A stretch of DNA of 64,000 bases, from NCBI GenBank assembly GCA_963931865.1, contig OZ007510.1, positions 4,424,366 through 4,488,365 of the forward strand, given 5' to 3'. Shown here piece after piece: positions 19,887 to 64,000 of this stretch (positions within the stretch are counted from its first letter, which is position 1; each line of letters starts with the position of its first letter). Both the position numbers and the translations under genes were made by a program. Source of the stretch: Axinella damicornis. Lineage: Eukaryota; Porifera; Demospongiae; Axinellida; Axinellidae. Under the pieces are notes generated by a model. It saw nothing but the letters and a program-made list of their open reading frames with translations, made no database searches and was not told the origin of the DNA.

Positions 19887-22483
19887 ATGGAGTCGAGGTT
19901 TTTGCTCTCCTTGTTGCTCCTCTTACTTGCCTACCTGCCCTCCCGAAAGCAGAATTTGGATGTCGACTTGGAGAGAATCCTGCGTGGCCTCCTGAGAGAG
20001 GAAGGCTTCCGCCAAGTGGACCATCGAAACAAAGTAGCTGTGGGGTTTGGCTCATGTGAGGACGTGACTGCTGATGGGCTCACTGTGTTGGACGCGTTAG
20101 GAGTCCGCCCACCCGAGATGCCGAGACACCAAGATGTAGTGTCATCTATGGCTGGCCTAGCTGAGAGCTTCGCTTACCATTTTGAATATGGGGCAGCCGC
20201 AGAGTGAGTTGTGTGTGTGTGTCCGTCCATGTGTACTCTCTGTAGTGTTCTCTGAGAGCAACTCCAACTATAATTCAACTGACAAAGGAACATGTGCAGT
20301 ATAACAAAAGGGCCGCAACATACATACTAGAGCCTGCCGCTATTGTTCAGAATACAATACGAATACAATACATAATAGTGATGCAATGCAATGCAGTATA
20401 GTACAGAGTTCAGTCTCGTGCTTATTAAAGCATCTCATTAGCCTCGTACCCATATGTTCGAATGCTACCATTAGGATATGTGAATATTGCTATATACCAG
20501 GGTTTCATCCAGTGGGGGTTGGGGGGGGGGGGGGGGGGGGGGGGGAGCTCCCCCCCCAAACGTTTAACCCAAACAGCTGATGCTGATCAAACTAGAGGTG
20601 TTCATAGAACACATACCCCGCGCTGAACATCAGGCCAGGATGCATGCGTGCAGCTACAATCGACGTGACATCTCTGCCGATGCGCAACGGCGAACAGGGC
20701 TGCTATCGCATATACTGTGTTCGTGTATGGCCATATCCAAGGTGTGGGAGTGACCGCTTACCGTATATACTATATTGTGAAGCTGGAGAGGTGGGGCCAA
20801 ATGTTACGAATAATAGGAAATAGCTGGAAAAAACAGCCGAAACAATAGCCATGATGTCTGTGAAGTACATAGATTGTGAGAAAGCACTGTTTCCTAGCGG
20901 TCATCTCGAAGCATGAAGTTTCCAAATGCACTGCGTGTCCTGTTCTTGAAGTCACGAAGAGGTGGAGCCAATGTTATGAATAGTAGGAAATAGCCGAAAT
21001 ACAGCAAAACGGAGCGCCTTGACTTCAGTCAGGTACACATAGAGCAGTTTTTTGCTATTTGCTATTGTTTGACTCCATTTGGATGTTTTTTGAGGGTCTA
21101 TGTGGCGAGATTTCAATTTTTTGCAGTGGACAGACAGACACACGACAAAACCGATTGCTTAACCCCGCTTCGCGCATGCGCGCGCGGGGTAATAACTAGG
21201 TGAAGAGACATGGATGGAGAACAACCACAAACAGTTAACAACAACCAAAACAAGAACAGTGACTGCATGAAATCTTCAAACGAACACTTTAAAACGTGCA
21301 ATATATAATACAGTACACAAACGGCCTGTTTACAAGAAGAATGTGCTGAGAATGTTTTTTGATGTTAATATTTCTTTCTCCTTGTAGGAGATATGTTAGC
21401 AGTTCTGCACTCTTTGATCAGTGTGTGACAGCTGCCAGGAGTACCAACGGCACAAGGTATTCCATTGGTGGGAATGCACCTGTCATGGCTGACAGATTCG
21501 CTGTGGAGGGGTGGCAGGTACTCCTTGGTGCAATCATGAAGGAATCAACTATCCGCCGTCTGAACAAATCCATCAGGGTAGCAGGAAATGCCTCAATAGG
21601 CACACAAGATGACGTGCACCTGATCCTTGAGTACGACCTGGGTAGCACCTGGGGTCCATTTACTTCTCCCCGTGCTAATCGATACATCATCCACAGCGAC
21701 CAATCAAACATGATGCTGGAATCGTTGGATCCTTTTCTAGATGCTCTTCAAATGTACGGTCCATCTCTTGTTGTGGTTGGAGGCTTACAAATGCTAGACA
21801 ACTTCCCATTTGAGCTAAATCTGCGAACAGAAAAATTGAAAAAGCTACAACAAATGTTAATTTCACTTCCAAAATCCACAAAGGTTCACTTTGAAATGGC
21901 TTCTTTCACAGAAGAGATATTTCTTCAAGAGCTCATGACCTATGTGCTACCTTATGCGGACTCCATTGGGATGAATGAACAAGAACTGGCAAATTTGTGC
22001 AGCATGATTGAGCATGGGAATGTGACGGTCGTCACAGATTCATACCCCCGTGTAGCAACCACGTTGGACCAGATTAGAGTACTCTTTTACCACCTGAGAA
22101 CTCCCAAGCATGATGGTGAGCGACCATTGAGCAGAATCCACGTGCACACTCTGGCTTTTCAAGCCATCTTAGTCGGCAGACACTCGGATTGGAAAAACAT
22201 ACATGGAGCAGTTGCCAAGGCATCACTGACCGCTACTCGGCATGTCTGTGCTTCGAATCGGGTCAACACACAGCATGCCAAGCTGATCATGGATGATTCC
22301 TTCCTGGTGAGCCACAAGCCAGGCAGTCACCGGATGCCCCTCATTGACTCGGCTCCTGTGTCTTGCTGGAGTGAAGCTTCAGTCAAGATCTGTGTGGCAC
22401 CCAATCTCGTGTGCACAATGGTCCATCAGACCGCTGGCGGGGGAGACAACATCTCCGCTGCAGGATTGGTACTTCAACTCTAG
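19887..22483 (+). CDS. ADPGK: ADP-dependent glucokinase
   Basis: Phosphorylates glucose using ADP instead of ATP; in mammals it is an ER-associated enzyme. Two exons, 19887-20203 and 21388-22483, join in phase 2 to give 470 residues, close to the usual animal length of about 500. The N-terminus is hydrophobic (MESRFLLSLLLLLLAYLP), a signal or anchor segment. Family motifs in order: VAVGFGSCEDV, IGGNAPVMADRF, SLVVVGGLQMLD, YADSIGMNEQEL and, near the C-terminus, TAGGGDNISAAGLVLQL, whose Asp is the catalytic base position of the ribokinase-like fold. The intron (20204-21387) contains a G-run and dispersed-repeat copy 3. The second exon, about 77% of the protein, is uninterrupted. Confidence 0.95.
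20590..21195 (+). mobile_element. Dispersed ~0.5 kb repeat, copy 3 (longest)
   Basis: Begins AGGTGTTCATAGAACACATA and ends at CCCCGCTTCGCGCATGCGCG, a strong hairpin followed by GGGGTAATAACTAG. A block around GAGGTGGGGCCAAATGTTA (20790) and GAGGTGGAGCCAATGTTATG (20960) occurs twice inside. It lies in the ADPGK intron. Confidence 0.72.
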
Positions 22484-23640
22484 AATACGTTGTCATTTTG
22501 TAAATTTTTTTAAACTCTTGTGAACTGGATTATGTTGACAATTAATGGTATTGAACTGTGCAGTAATGTCAGGCTATGGCCATCCTAGCTCCTCACTGTG
22601 GGCTCCTGGTGGGATATTAGCCTGGCCTACCCTGTTTTGTTCTTCGGATTGCGTTGACAATAATACACGGATGCGGAAGAGTGGCACCGTGCCGCTCAAT
22701 CTTCAACGCAAACTAAAGAACAGAAAAAACGGGAATGGGACTAATGGGATATAGCTATATCCTGCAGGCCATCTTTAGGCCCAGCTGCAGATATTCAGCC
22801 TCCCTCCCCTAAACTGAAAGTTAACCTCAAAGGCACATTGCTACGGCTTCTAGCCTCGTTCTAAGGCTGTGTAACTAATGGCCTGGGAACGAGGCTAGAT
22901 ACACCCTTGATATAACACACTGTGTACTATTACGGGAAGGTTAGGATAATACTAGGGCATTGTGGGGCTCGCCTGATAAACGTGACGTACTGCATGTCAA
23001 TAATCATTCTCTGAGTGATCATAGGCTGAGAGGCCCTGGCGGCGCGGCGCAGCTTATAAGGGAAGCTGGGGGTGGGGTCTGCGATGTAGCTAATTGTCGC
23101 TCAGGCTCGCCCCAATTATTCAGACATTATAATTGAAACCACTATTACGGGAAGGTTAGGATAATTATACCGTATGTTCAGACGTTATAATTGAAACCTG
23201 GTTTCAATTATAATATCTGAACGTATGGTATAATTGTCCTAACCTTCCCGTAATAGTACACACTGTGTTACCTGCATACTTTGCCTGGCCATCTTGTGCA
23301 ACATGAGTAAGAGCACATGCAGTCATGTCGTGTGGCAAGGGTTCCAAATATGGGTATACACATGGTTACTGCAATGTGCCGCAATTAGTTCTGCAGTTGT
23401 CAGGCACTCTTTCTCGTCATGCATGTGCTGCTGATCATGATGTTATAACTGACTGGTTCTCAAAAACTTGCATGAGTCACCAAGCAATGCATAAGTATGC
23501 AGATAGAGTTGGGATAGGGGGTACAACAAATAAAATATAAAAGCCGACCTAGCAGCTTTGATTTTGTACACATAATCTACATACGCACGAAACAGATAAG
23601 TCGCTAATGCTATACAGCAGTTGCAAATTTGCAGGCAGTT
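22484..23640. other. Intergenic between ADPGK and the WAP mosaic gene
   Basis: Convergent gene ends. It holds a fold-back-like palindrome (22851-22900, tips TAGCCTCGTTCTAAGGC / CCTGGGAACGAGGCTA) and the inverted repeat at 23141-23257. No coding exon is recognised. Confidence 0.55.
23141..23257. mobile_element. 117-bp MITE-like inverted repeat
   Basis: Arms ACTATTACGGGAAGGTTAGG... and the complement are near-perfect around a centre at ACCTGGTT. Partial copies of the same arm lie at 22925-22952 and 23118-23140, so the element is part of a nested or fragmented cluster. Confidence 0.8.
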
Positions 23641-23645
23641 TTCAG

Positions 23646-39613
<15,968 letters not shown>

Positions 39614-40874
39614 GACTTGTATGGTAGTGCTATTACATTACTGCAGCAATCAATTAACTCAACAACTATATATAGCAAGTTGAAATGTTGGGTCAGCACG
39701 AAACTATTTATAGTTGTAGTCAAGATTTGGTATTCTCATTGTATTGAGTATCTAAGCACCAGTTATATTACTACACTCCACCACAGATAATCCATGCTAC
39801 TGTTGTAAAACTCACATGCTGTTCCATGCGTGGGTAGCTACCCCTATAGCGTCTTGCCATAGATAACAAGTACAATTTCTATGCATGGTCTTGCCCGCGC
39901 GCGAGACTAGGGCAGCCCCACCCTGAAAAAGCTATTAACGTATATGAAGGAGATTAGTACCTTCCATTTCATAATTTGGCTAAATGGACAAGGTATAAAT
40001 ATCTCCATATTGCGGACATGAACGTGCAAGCAGATCACCCCTTCGCAAATTTGCTAGAGAGAGTGCTGCAGTTTCATTAGTATGCTGGGGACAGTTCTCA
40101 ATTCTTTGCAAGTAGTTTTACGGCACAAAGCAGCAATTACATACTTTCATCTTGTCGTCCTCTAGCTGATCTGGAGCTCTACAGTACAGCTAAGCTAATT
40201 AGCGCTAGCAATTGCGTAAACTGCTGCAAGCACGTGCGCGCGCTCGCGCGTGGGTGCGCCACATATACACACTACATGTGTCGCGTGACTTCATTGCGCA
40301 GTGCGTACAACAATATTCGAACCGTCTAGCTACCTGTTCGACGAACGATGGCGACCACAAAGATGGAGACCACTCGTGGACATTGGCTAGAGCACCATGA
40401 ACATTCTTCCTCCTCGGTGGCGACACTGAGAGACAGCTCGTGTACCGGTACCTACCATGGCGGGGGTTAGTCTCGCGGGTCACACTCAACATGTATCAGC
40501 AATCATTTTTTGACCGAGAATACTAACCAAATCACCATAGTCCATTATGCAAAGCACGCTAAGCTACCATCCTATGTACCCAACCACCCTAACGCAGCCC
40601 CCCCAACACTCCCATCCCAACCCCACCCCCCATGCTCCCACCCCCCCAAGCTCCCACCCCCCCATGCTCCCCCCCCCCCCCCCCCCCCCCCATGCTCCCA
40701 CCCCCCATGCTCCCACCCCACCCCCACTTACCCTGGCGGTGAAAGGTATTCAGCTAGGGTAAGGTTAGGGTGAGGGCTCACCTCACCTTAACCTCACCCG
40801 AGCTAAACCTAGCCCGAATGGCTTAGACACAAATGGACTCTCCTTTTATACCCGCTGACGCCTAGCTGCTGTCA
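39614..40874. other. Upstream of the WAP mosaic gene, no gene seen
   Basis: Contains the presumed promoter of the mosaic gene (39614-39750), a CG-rich (GCGCGC) patch near 40235 and C-rich runs (40610-40740) that create proline-rich chance frames. Confidence 0.45.
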
Positions 40875-41090
40875 AGAATCACGCTCGTCTCTGTCCACAG
40901 TTTACGCGTGCACAACGAAATTTCCCGCCATAACTGAATAATCGCAGATGCGAACCAATCAGATCGCAGCATTACGGTGCATCAGCCAACGCACGCAAAC
41001 GTAATGCTGCGATCTGATTGGTTGTTGTTCAATTTTGGCGGAATTTTCCCTGTGCACGCGTAAACTGTGGACAGAGATGAGCGTGATTCT
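40875..41090. mobile_element. 216-bp inverted repeat
   Basis: Arms AGAATCACGCTCGTCTCTGT... and the complement (about 95 bp each) with the centre near 40985. Similar arms, few mismatches, no coding capacity. Confidence 0.8.
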
Positions 41091-41740
41091 GTCTCTGTCG
41101 TTTTTCTTCGCTCACCGATGCCGTTGGCCTCCTCTGGTAGGCCCTCTGCCATTGGCGCTCCCTCTGTTGAAGCCCTTGTAGTTGACTCGGATCCGAATGC
41201 TGCATGTTCCGTAGGCAAATAGCTAGCAAGCTAGGATGGTGCCCTGACCCGACAAGGCTTGGCGTCTATAGATAGGAACGGTGCCGTGGTTGTTGCTGTG
41301 ACAGTTGGGCTTGAGACTCCATTTCTGTTAGCAGTCCATCTGGCCGAATGTATTAAAGTGAAGAGAGAGAATTGGAGAGAGGGAAAGTAGAGAATGGAAG
41401 ACATGGAGGATGTCAACTGTCCTGTATGCATATGTAGTAAAAAAAACCTGCGGAGATAGCCACCATGGTAATGCTAGTTTAGTAGCTAGTTATAAATCTA
41501 GTTAGTATTGTATTAATTTGTAACCTGCCAGTGAAATAGGCATCTACTGTGCTTCTCACTCTTTAGGAGAAGACGGAGGAAGAGAGTTGTTAGTTGCATG
41601 GCCTCCTTGGATAAAGAAGTAAATGGAGAGTGAGTGTTGTGTGGCAGGAGAGGAGAATTAAGACTAGTGGTGTAGGTATAGTGAAGAGTGCATGGATGAC
41701 AATACATAGCTAGCTCTTAAAACTGAGGAAGTGGATTTAA
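41091..41740. other. No gene assigned
   Basis: A minus-strand frame from the Met at 41218 (PTEHAAFGSESTTRASTEGA) is open for about 45 residues before it enters the inverted repeat at 40875-41090. No partner exon or family is found. Confidence 0.3.
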
Positions 41741-42040
41741 AAAAAATTTTTTTAATGAGAAACCACCATGTAGAGTGGCTAACGAAGTATAACTGGAATA
41801 GCATGAATGCTAATATTAACCAGTACCCCAGGACCGACGGCTTTACATCCCCTCCGAAGGATGCGGTGTGAACTGTATCTGGTGAAAATACCTTCAAGAA
41901 CACACCTACTCATGGTAGAGCTGAGTCAACTCCTAGGAGAGAAAGAAAATCTCTCCTATGGCAATGGTGGGATTCGAACCTGCAACCTTTAGATTAGCAG
42001 TCGAATGCTGTACCTCCTCAGTGGTGTCAGCAAAGACGAA
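41741..42040 (-). mobile_element. tRNA-derived SINE-like element
   Basis: On the minus strand a tRNA-like head (about 42035-41960) has CGACTGCTAATC (GCT anticodon, Ser-like) and a B box GGTTCGAATCC, but the T stem is mismatched and no acceptor stem closes, so it is not a functional tRNA. Downstream runs a body with CATCCTTCGGAGGGGATGTA, AAGCCGTCGGTCCTGGGGTA and CTACATGGTGGTTTCTCAT, ending in an A/T-rich tail. Such GGGATGTAAAGCCGT-type blocks resemble conserved SINE body domains of aquatic invertebrates; the match is from memory. Confidence 0.65.
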
Positions 42041-43090
42041 CACCGCTACTGGACCTACCTATGCATGCACCAAACTCTTAGCTGTACATGACATGTCCTA
42101 TACAGAACACATGGTGTGCTGGACCAGTGTGCTGCATGCACATAGATTGTGTGTTACCTGCCTTGTCGCCGCTAGACTGCTTCAGCTATAGCCTGACTCG
42201 TAGTTCCTGTGTTGTGCATATGTGTGCACTTTTGGTGTGATATTATTATATTTCTGGGCCTGTGTGAGGTTGTGCTGTGCTCATGCAGTCACATTCTGAT
42301 TATAATTATAGAACTGTTCCACATGCATGTGCACTCGCTCACGCTCGCCCCACAATGTCGCACATTCCAGTAGTTATATAATGGATGAGCTGTTTACTGA
42401 GCTAGCTTTGAGCTCACATATACACATCTCTGATATGTTGCTACGACAACTGACGTAATGATAAATGCAGCTCAGTTTCTGTTCTCATTAGAGGGTTGGC
42501 CAGGGGAAGGGTGATCTTTGTGGCTGGTCATCCCAAATTTTTCTCCATCCACTGCAACGAGACTGTTTTCAAACTGTTGAATAAAAAAAGATCTTAGTAC
42601 TGGAAGATGGATAGTAGAATATGGCCCAGGCATGCTCAGATCTAGAATGGTTCAAGAGTTTGTGGTGTCAAGTACACAAGGTGAAAGCACCTAGCTGGCC
42701 CTATCCCTTCATCTGTCTGACCAGGTGTACCCTAGTAACCTCCAAGGTGATGTGTGCCCCAGTGCTCGGCTACACCACCAGCAGTGTAACCTGGTAGACC
42801 CTCTCCGCCCCGGCCTTGACTGGTTGCGTGTGTGACCATGCAGCCGGGTGGAGAGAGTCTGACAGGCTCACCAGCTGCCAGACAAGAAATGCAGCTTAAA
42901 GTATCAGAGCTAGTTCATTCACATGTGGTGGGCTGGGTCTGGGACATGACTACTACACTCTAGGTGCGCTGCGGCAATGGTGTACCTCCATGGTATCGGC
43001 ATTCCCTCTGTTCTTCAAAAGTAAAATCACATTTTGGGATTTCTTATGCAGTGCCTGAGGAACATACAGACAATCACAATAAGTGGTCTA
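42041..43090. other. Downstream of the ASPG-like gene, no gene seen
   Basis: No coding exon recognised. Confidence 0.4.
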
Positions 43091-43099
43091 GTCTATACC

Positions 43100-43201
43100 T
43101 AGCCTCGTTCCCAGGCCTTCCACACCTCCAGTTTTTGATCGCTTGCAGTATACTGCAAGCGATCAAAAACTGGAGGTGTGGAAGGCCTGGGAACGAGGAT
43201 A
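43100..43201. mobile_element. Fold-back element with 9-bp target duplication
   Basis: TAGCCTCGTTCCCAGGCC tip, then a perfect hairpin whose arms read TTCCACACCTCCAGTTTTTG and complement, centre TGCAGTATACTGCA. GTCTATACC is present directly on both sides (43091-43099, 43202-43210). Confidence 0.88.
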
Positions 43202-43263
43202 GTCTATACCCATGCACTGACCATGTATGTATGTATGTGTAGCCTCTTTCATGTGACACATAT

Positions 43264-52916
<9,653 letters not shown>

Positions 52917-53123
52917 GGCTATTCTGTTACTGAGCGGTCAGTCAAACGATCGACTACTCTTATAGTAACTCCATGAACTCCACTGTCAGTGATCTGATAC
53001 TGCACTGTAGTCCGATTCCGAAAATTTAAAAATGAAGAACCGGTATGAGAATGAGACTGTGAATGCTTTACCAGCCCCGCCCACCCGTTTGTTTTTGTAA
53101 ACAAATAGAGAACCCTGAACAGC

Positions 53124-56100
53124 ATGAGGCGAGGACAGGTAAAATTAATGTGTTCCAGTCTTGGTTTATGAGTAGATGCTTCATTTTTTGTGTCGTTTTA
53201 GACCTCGGCGGGATCCACGGAGAAGGGAAAGTGGGTGTGGCAGGAGGATGCCAAGCAGTTGATGTTTGAAAGGTATCTGAGTAGTTACAGTCTTTTGTTT
53301 GAATGTGAATCGTGAAAGGAAAGACCGCATTTCTGCCAGTCAAACAAGCACAGTCCGAGAAGCCAAGGCTAGGGTCTATAGTACGTAGGCCGCAGATGTT
53401 TGTGTGAAACAAAAGGCATACAGGACTTCCTGCAGACCATTTCTTTATTCCCTTGGGGCAAGCTGTACATATGAGCTGCTCAACCTCTGTACTAGCCTCA
53501 TTCCTGGTCCCAGGCCCGCACACAGCCTGGGTAAGAGGCTACTTCTACTACCATACGATGTTGTGGTTCTGTATAAGTCTGCAATAGAAGGAGAAAGCGG
53601 GAAAACAAAATGTTGGGGCCAAACTTGAAACTACACTGTCTGTTATGAATGGCCAGACTTCATTCCCCATGCAGCGTATAATAGTGTGGACTGGAGGACT
53701 AGTAAGCAGAAATTACACTCCTAAGTACTGGAAGTAGCGGCCTACATCAATTTCCATTAAATTACACTGCAGTGGTACATTACTACTGTGCATGTATGCA
53801 GGGAAGGAAAGATCTCCAGGAGAAAACCCAGGCTGTGGTTCCCCGCTCCCTCTCCCACTAAAGTGACTAGACTTCCCACCACCACTACCAAACATGAAGA
53901 CGAAGACAGGAGAGTCAGTTTGGAGGACGTCAAGGGTACATCAATCTGTGTGTATCTTACACCAGTTATTGGCTGATTCCTGTGTATGTGTATTATGTTC
54001 ATTATGCAGGTGTTGCAGTTGGGTTGATCAGCACTCCCTTAGTGCAGAAGATGCAAAGGAATACAACTATGCTCTTTGATGCATGCTACAGGTGAGCCAA
54101 AAGACAGTACTCACACTTGTGTCTGGATCATATGTTGACAATGTACTGCAGGACAGATCATATGAATGCTTTCCTCCTGGCCACTCTGTTCTATTTCGAT
54201 ACCTTCCTGAAGCACAATCGAGCTGAGGCTGACGAAAATGTGACAGTACCAGGGTAAGAGTTCCAGATAACATCATTTGCAATCGTCATGGAGAGTGAGG
54301 ATGTTAATTTTAGAACATTATACACAGCTTGAATCACAATGTATTTTCCCCAAGGGTACTTGGTGAGAGTGCAAGGGAGGCACTGAGGAAGACTCAGCAA
54401 GGATTAGCACAGGCTAAAGTGAATCTTGGAGAGGCCTACTCCTTCCTCATCCTAGGACTGGGGCACAGGAACAGCCACCACACTCAACAAGGGAGGTAAG
54501 GGAGCAGCTGCATGCTCAGGCTGTCTTTGTCCTTCCTTACAGCCTGGGCATAAGGCCAGTAAAACAGCAGACTCCATGATACGTAGATGATAGATAGCAC
54601 ACAGACAAATTATTATATTTCGGTTTCTTCATAATTAGGTTGAAGGTTTCCAGGACCCTCACTGACCAGGATTTATATGAGGTATAGATGTTGCCATGGA
54701 GTTGCTATGGAAACAGCAGTGAATGCTTAGACATCCCAACGTATAGTAATAGCCTCGTTCTCATGCAGGCCATTCCCATCGCCAGTATTTCATTGCTTCC
54801 AGTATATGAAATATGGTGGGGGGATTCATTTTCCCCGCCGTATTTCATACTGGAAGCAATGAAATACTAGCTGGCGGTGAGAACGGCCTGGGAACGAGGC
54901 TAGTATACTATTTGAGTACCTTATTGGCAAGTCTTGTAGTTGGCTAGTCTAGCTCAGCCCCAGACCCAAACCAAGCAGATCACTTTGGAGTCAGTATCAC
55001 ATCCGTCCCTGGGCGTCATACTGGAAGTGATCCGCACTGGGGTTGGTTGGAGTTGGCTTGCTAGCTGTGTAGCACAGTGGCATGGTGCAATATCTGGATA
55101 GGACACTGTGCCATATCTCATGGTAACTACAACTTCCATATATAGACACTTCATCATGGCATGTGGCCAACAGTGCTAGACATCCTCTGTAGCTGGCATG
55201 CAGTATATACACCAGCTGCCCATGCATGGTTCGTATTATCTGATTTGCATGATGGCCAACCGTTCCCTCCCAATCTCGATCTGCAGGCCATTTATGAGTT
55301 TGCCATGTATGTCACGTGGGTGACATTCAGCTACCAGCACTGGGAGACCATTCACAGAGAACTTGGAAGGTAGCACTATAAACAACAAGGCAATAAGAAT
55401 TGTAATCATCACTCTCAATCCGATTTCCATAGGCTGTTTAGGACACCAGCGTTCAACAGGGATATGCACATCGGTGCTAAAGGTATACAAGCCTCAGGTG
55501 CACATTTGCTTTGTGTGTATGTGTATGTATTTAGCTGCAGTGGTTTGTGGATCCATCCATGATGGATATATCAGCTGAATTTCTCCAGATACACAGTGTA
55601 TTGAGGTTGAAGGACTTGGACCCATTACCAGAGACAGTGATGCATAGTGAGCACTGCAATGATATCATTATTACTGTGCATAGACATTCAGGTTTGCCTC
55701 TTCTGTGGACGGACATACACACACTGCAGTCTTTCCTATAGAACTTACTATGACCGACCACCAGTAGGATCACTGTATCAGTAAGTACACTCAGATGGCA
55801 AGTGGTAATGACAGGAACACCTGTATAATGGCTAGTTGAGAGCTAGATATTCAAGCTGATGCAATTCAAACTAAGTGAACCTTCAGTTTGCGAAGTGCAG
55901 GTGACTCAACAATGTCTCACTGGTATCCCATCAGTGACAACTTCAGTAGCATGGATCTCTAGATCTACTCGTAGTCCAGAACGTTGTTTCATAATATCAC
56001 CCTACACAGGATGCACTCTCCTTCTCTCGTCAATTATTTTCCCTCTCCAAAGGAGAAGCATTCATGGGCATTTGAACCACCATACAAACCCACCAGGTAT

Positions 56101-56613
56101 ATAGGTTCAGGGTAGAGCGTGTGTTACAGTCAGATACAGCTAGATAGCCAGTGTAAACATGCACACAATGGTTTCTTAATTTATCTCTGCCTGTATACAG
56201 GTCCCAATTGCAGCAAAGACTTTTTCCACGCACTGAAAGGTACCATATGACATAATTGTCATGTGACCATTATATTTGGCTATAGCTATGATAATCAGCA
56301 ATTATAAGCACACTAACTATAGCTTGCTCTCAAGAGCCCTGTCCATCCAATTGACTGAATTGCCCATCATGGTGCAATGCATAGCATATGCCTGTCACTT
56401 ACTTGGCTATATTATCCATACAGCCTTCCAGAGAGGCTAGGGATTATTGGTGAACTGATGTCAAGACTTGAACCAGGTACCCTGAAATATTATGTGGATC
56501 CGGAGAAGCAATCGGAAAGCGAGTCTGACAAGTCCAGCGAAGCTAGTTCAGGAGAAGATAGTGATACCAGTGACGATCAGGAAGACGAGAGCAGTGAATC
56601 AGTAAACAGGTCA
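53124..56613 (+). CDS. PPP1R36: PPP1R36-like protein phosphatase 1 regulatory subunit
   Basis: PPP1R36 binds PP1 and is known from testis. Exons 53124-53138 (MRRGQ), 53202-53272 (KGKWVWQEDAKQLMFE), 53910-53935 (RRVSLEDVK), 54010-54091, 54152-54253 (MNAFLLATLFYFDTFLKHN), 54355-54495 (QGLAQAKVNLGEAYSFLILG), 54639-54681, 55287-55369 (AIYEFAMYVTWVTFSYQHWE) and 55433-55482 (LFRTPAFNRDMH) join in phase. They follow the vertebrate protein block by block: W-W near the start, NxLLALxYY, LxLGL, FYTFxxYVAW and GRLFRT. Downstream segments at about 55544-55640 and 56425-56613 (ELMSRLEPGTLKYY then an acidic Ser/Glu/Asp tail, stop TGA) are likely later exons, but I could not resolve every join. Human length is about 420 residues. 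Converges with the TTLL5 gene 100 bp away. A fold-back element lies in intron 7. Confidence 0.8.
54753..54902. mobile_element. Fold-back element, large copy
   Basis: Tips TAGCCTCGTTCTCATGCAGGCC and GGCCTGGGAACGAGGCTA; arms CCAGTATTTCATTGCTTCCA and complement are unlike the arms of other copies. Flanks GTATAGTAA and GTATACTAT are similar but not identical. In a PPP1R36 intron. Confidence 0.78.
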
Positions 56614-56716
56614 TGATCTTTAAACTCTATAAAAAATATACCACTTTTGTAAACCAAGAAGTAATGAAAGATGAAGAACTGGTTTAATAAGCACATGACT
56701 GCAATGAGACTATTTG

Positions 56717-64000
<7,284 letters not shown>

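Noticed and set aside
41958..42035. Functional tRNA-Ser(GCU) on the minus strand
   Set aside because: The T stem does not pair, no acceptor stem closes and a SINE body follows, so I call it a SINE head.

Overview
The window reads as nuclear DNA of an animal, most likely an early-branching or marine invertebrate; a sponge is plausible but not proven from sequence alone. Support: many short introns with GT..AG borders, animal-type genes (TTLL5-like, PPP1R36-like, ASPG-like asparaginase with ankyrins, ADPGK, WAP/VWC/Kunitz/LDLa/SEA mosaics), two Pol III tRNA genes, a SINE-like element, a PIF/Harbinger transposon and dense micro- and minisatellites. Exon borders below come from reading splice sites and phases by eye.

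Layout. 1-1810 (-): 5' part of a class II fumarase. 2809-7053 (+): two tandem paralogous genes for small secreted proteins with one sushi-like module. 7342-8352 (-): a type I membrane protein with SH2/SH3-type tail motifs. 10222-12287 (-): MRM2-like mitochondrial rRNA methyltransferase, with unassigned exons behind it. 13.5-19 kb: mostly repeats and hairpins with a few orphan exons. 19887-22483 (+): ADP-dependent glucokinase in two exons. 23646-39613 (-): one 16 kb gene for a membrane-tethered multi-inhibitor protein (WAP, VWC, Kunitz, thyroglobulin-1, LDLa, SEA, TM). Two tRNA-Val genes and several mobile elements sit in its introns. 43264-52916 (-): ASPG-like asparaginase/ankyrin gene, whose first intron holds a structurally complete 3.07 kb Harbinger element (49046-52112). 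53124-56613 (+): PPP1R36-like gene. 56717-64000 (-): TTLL5-like tubulin polyglutamylase, running off the right edge, tail-to-tail with PPP1R36.

The genes do not form an operon-like unit. Fumarase, ADPGK, MRM2 and ASPG are metabolic or mitochondrial housekeeping genes. TTLL5 and PPP1R36 homologues are linked to cilia and sperm in other animals. The sushi pair, the YxxP membrane protein and the WAP mosaic are cell-surface or secreted proteins.

The most notable items are: the WAP/VWC/Kunitz mosaic built from repeated split-VWC exons; an in-frame 39-bp minisatellite in TTLL5 that multiplies a splice donor; a fold-back repeat family with a common tip, 8-10 bp target duplications and copy-specific arms; and the apparently intact Harbinger transposon.
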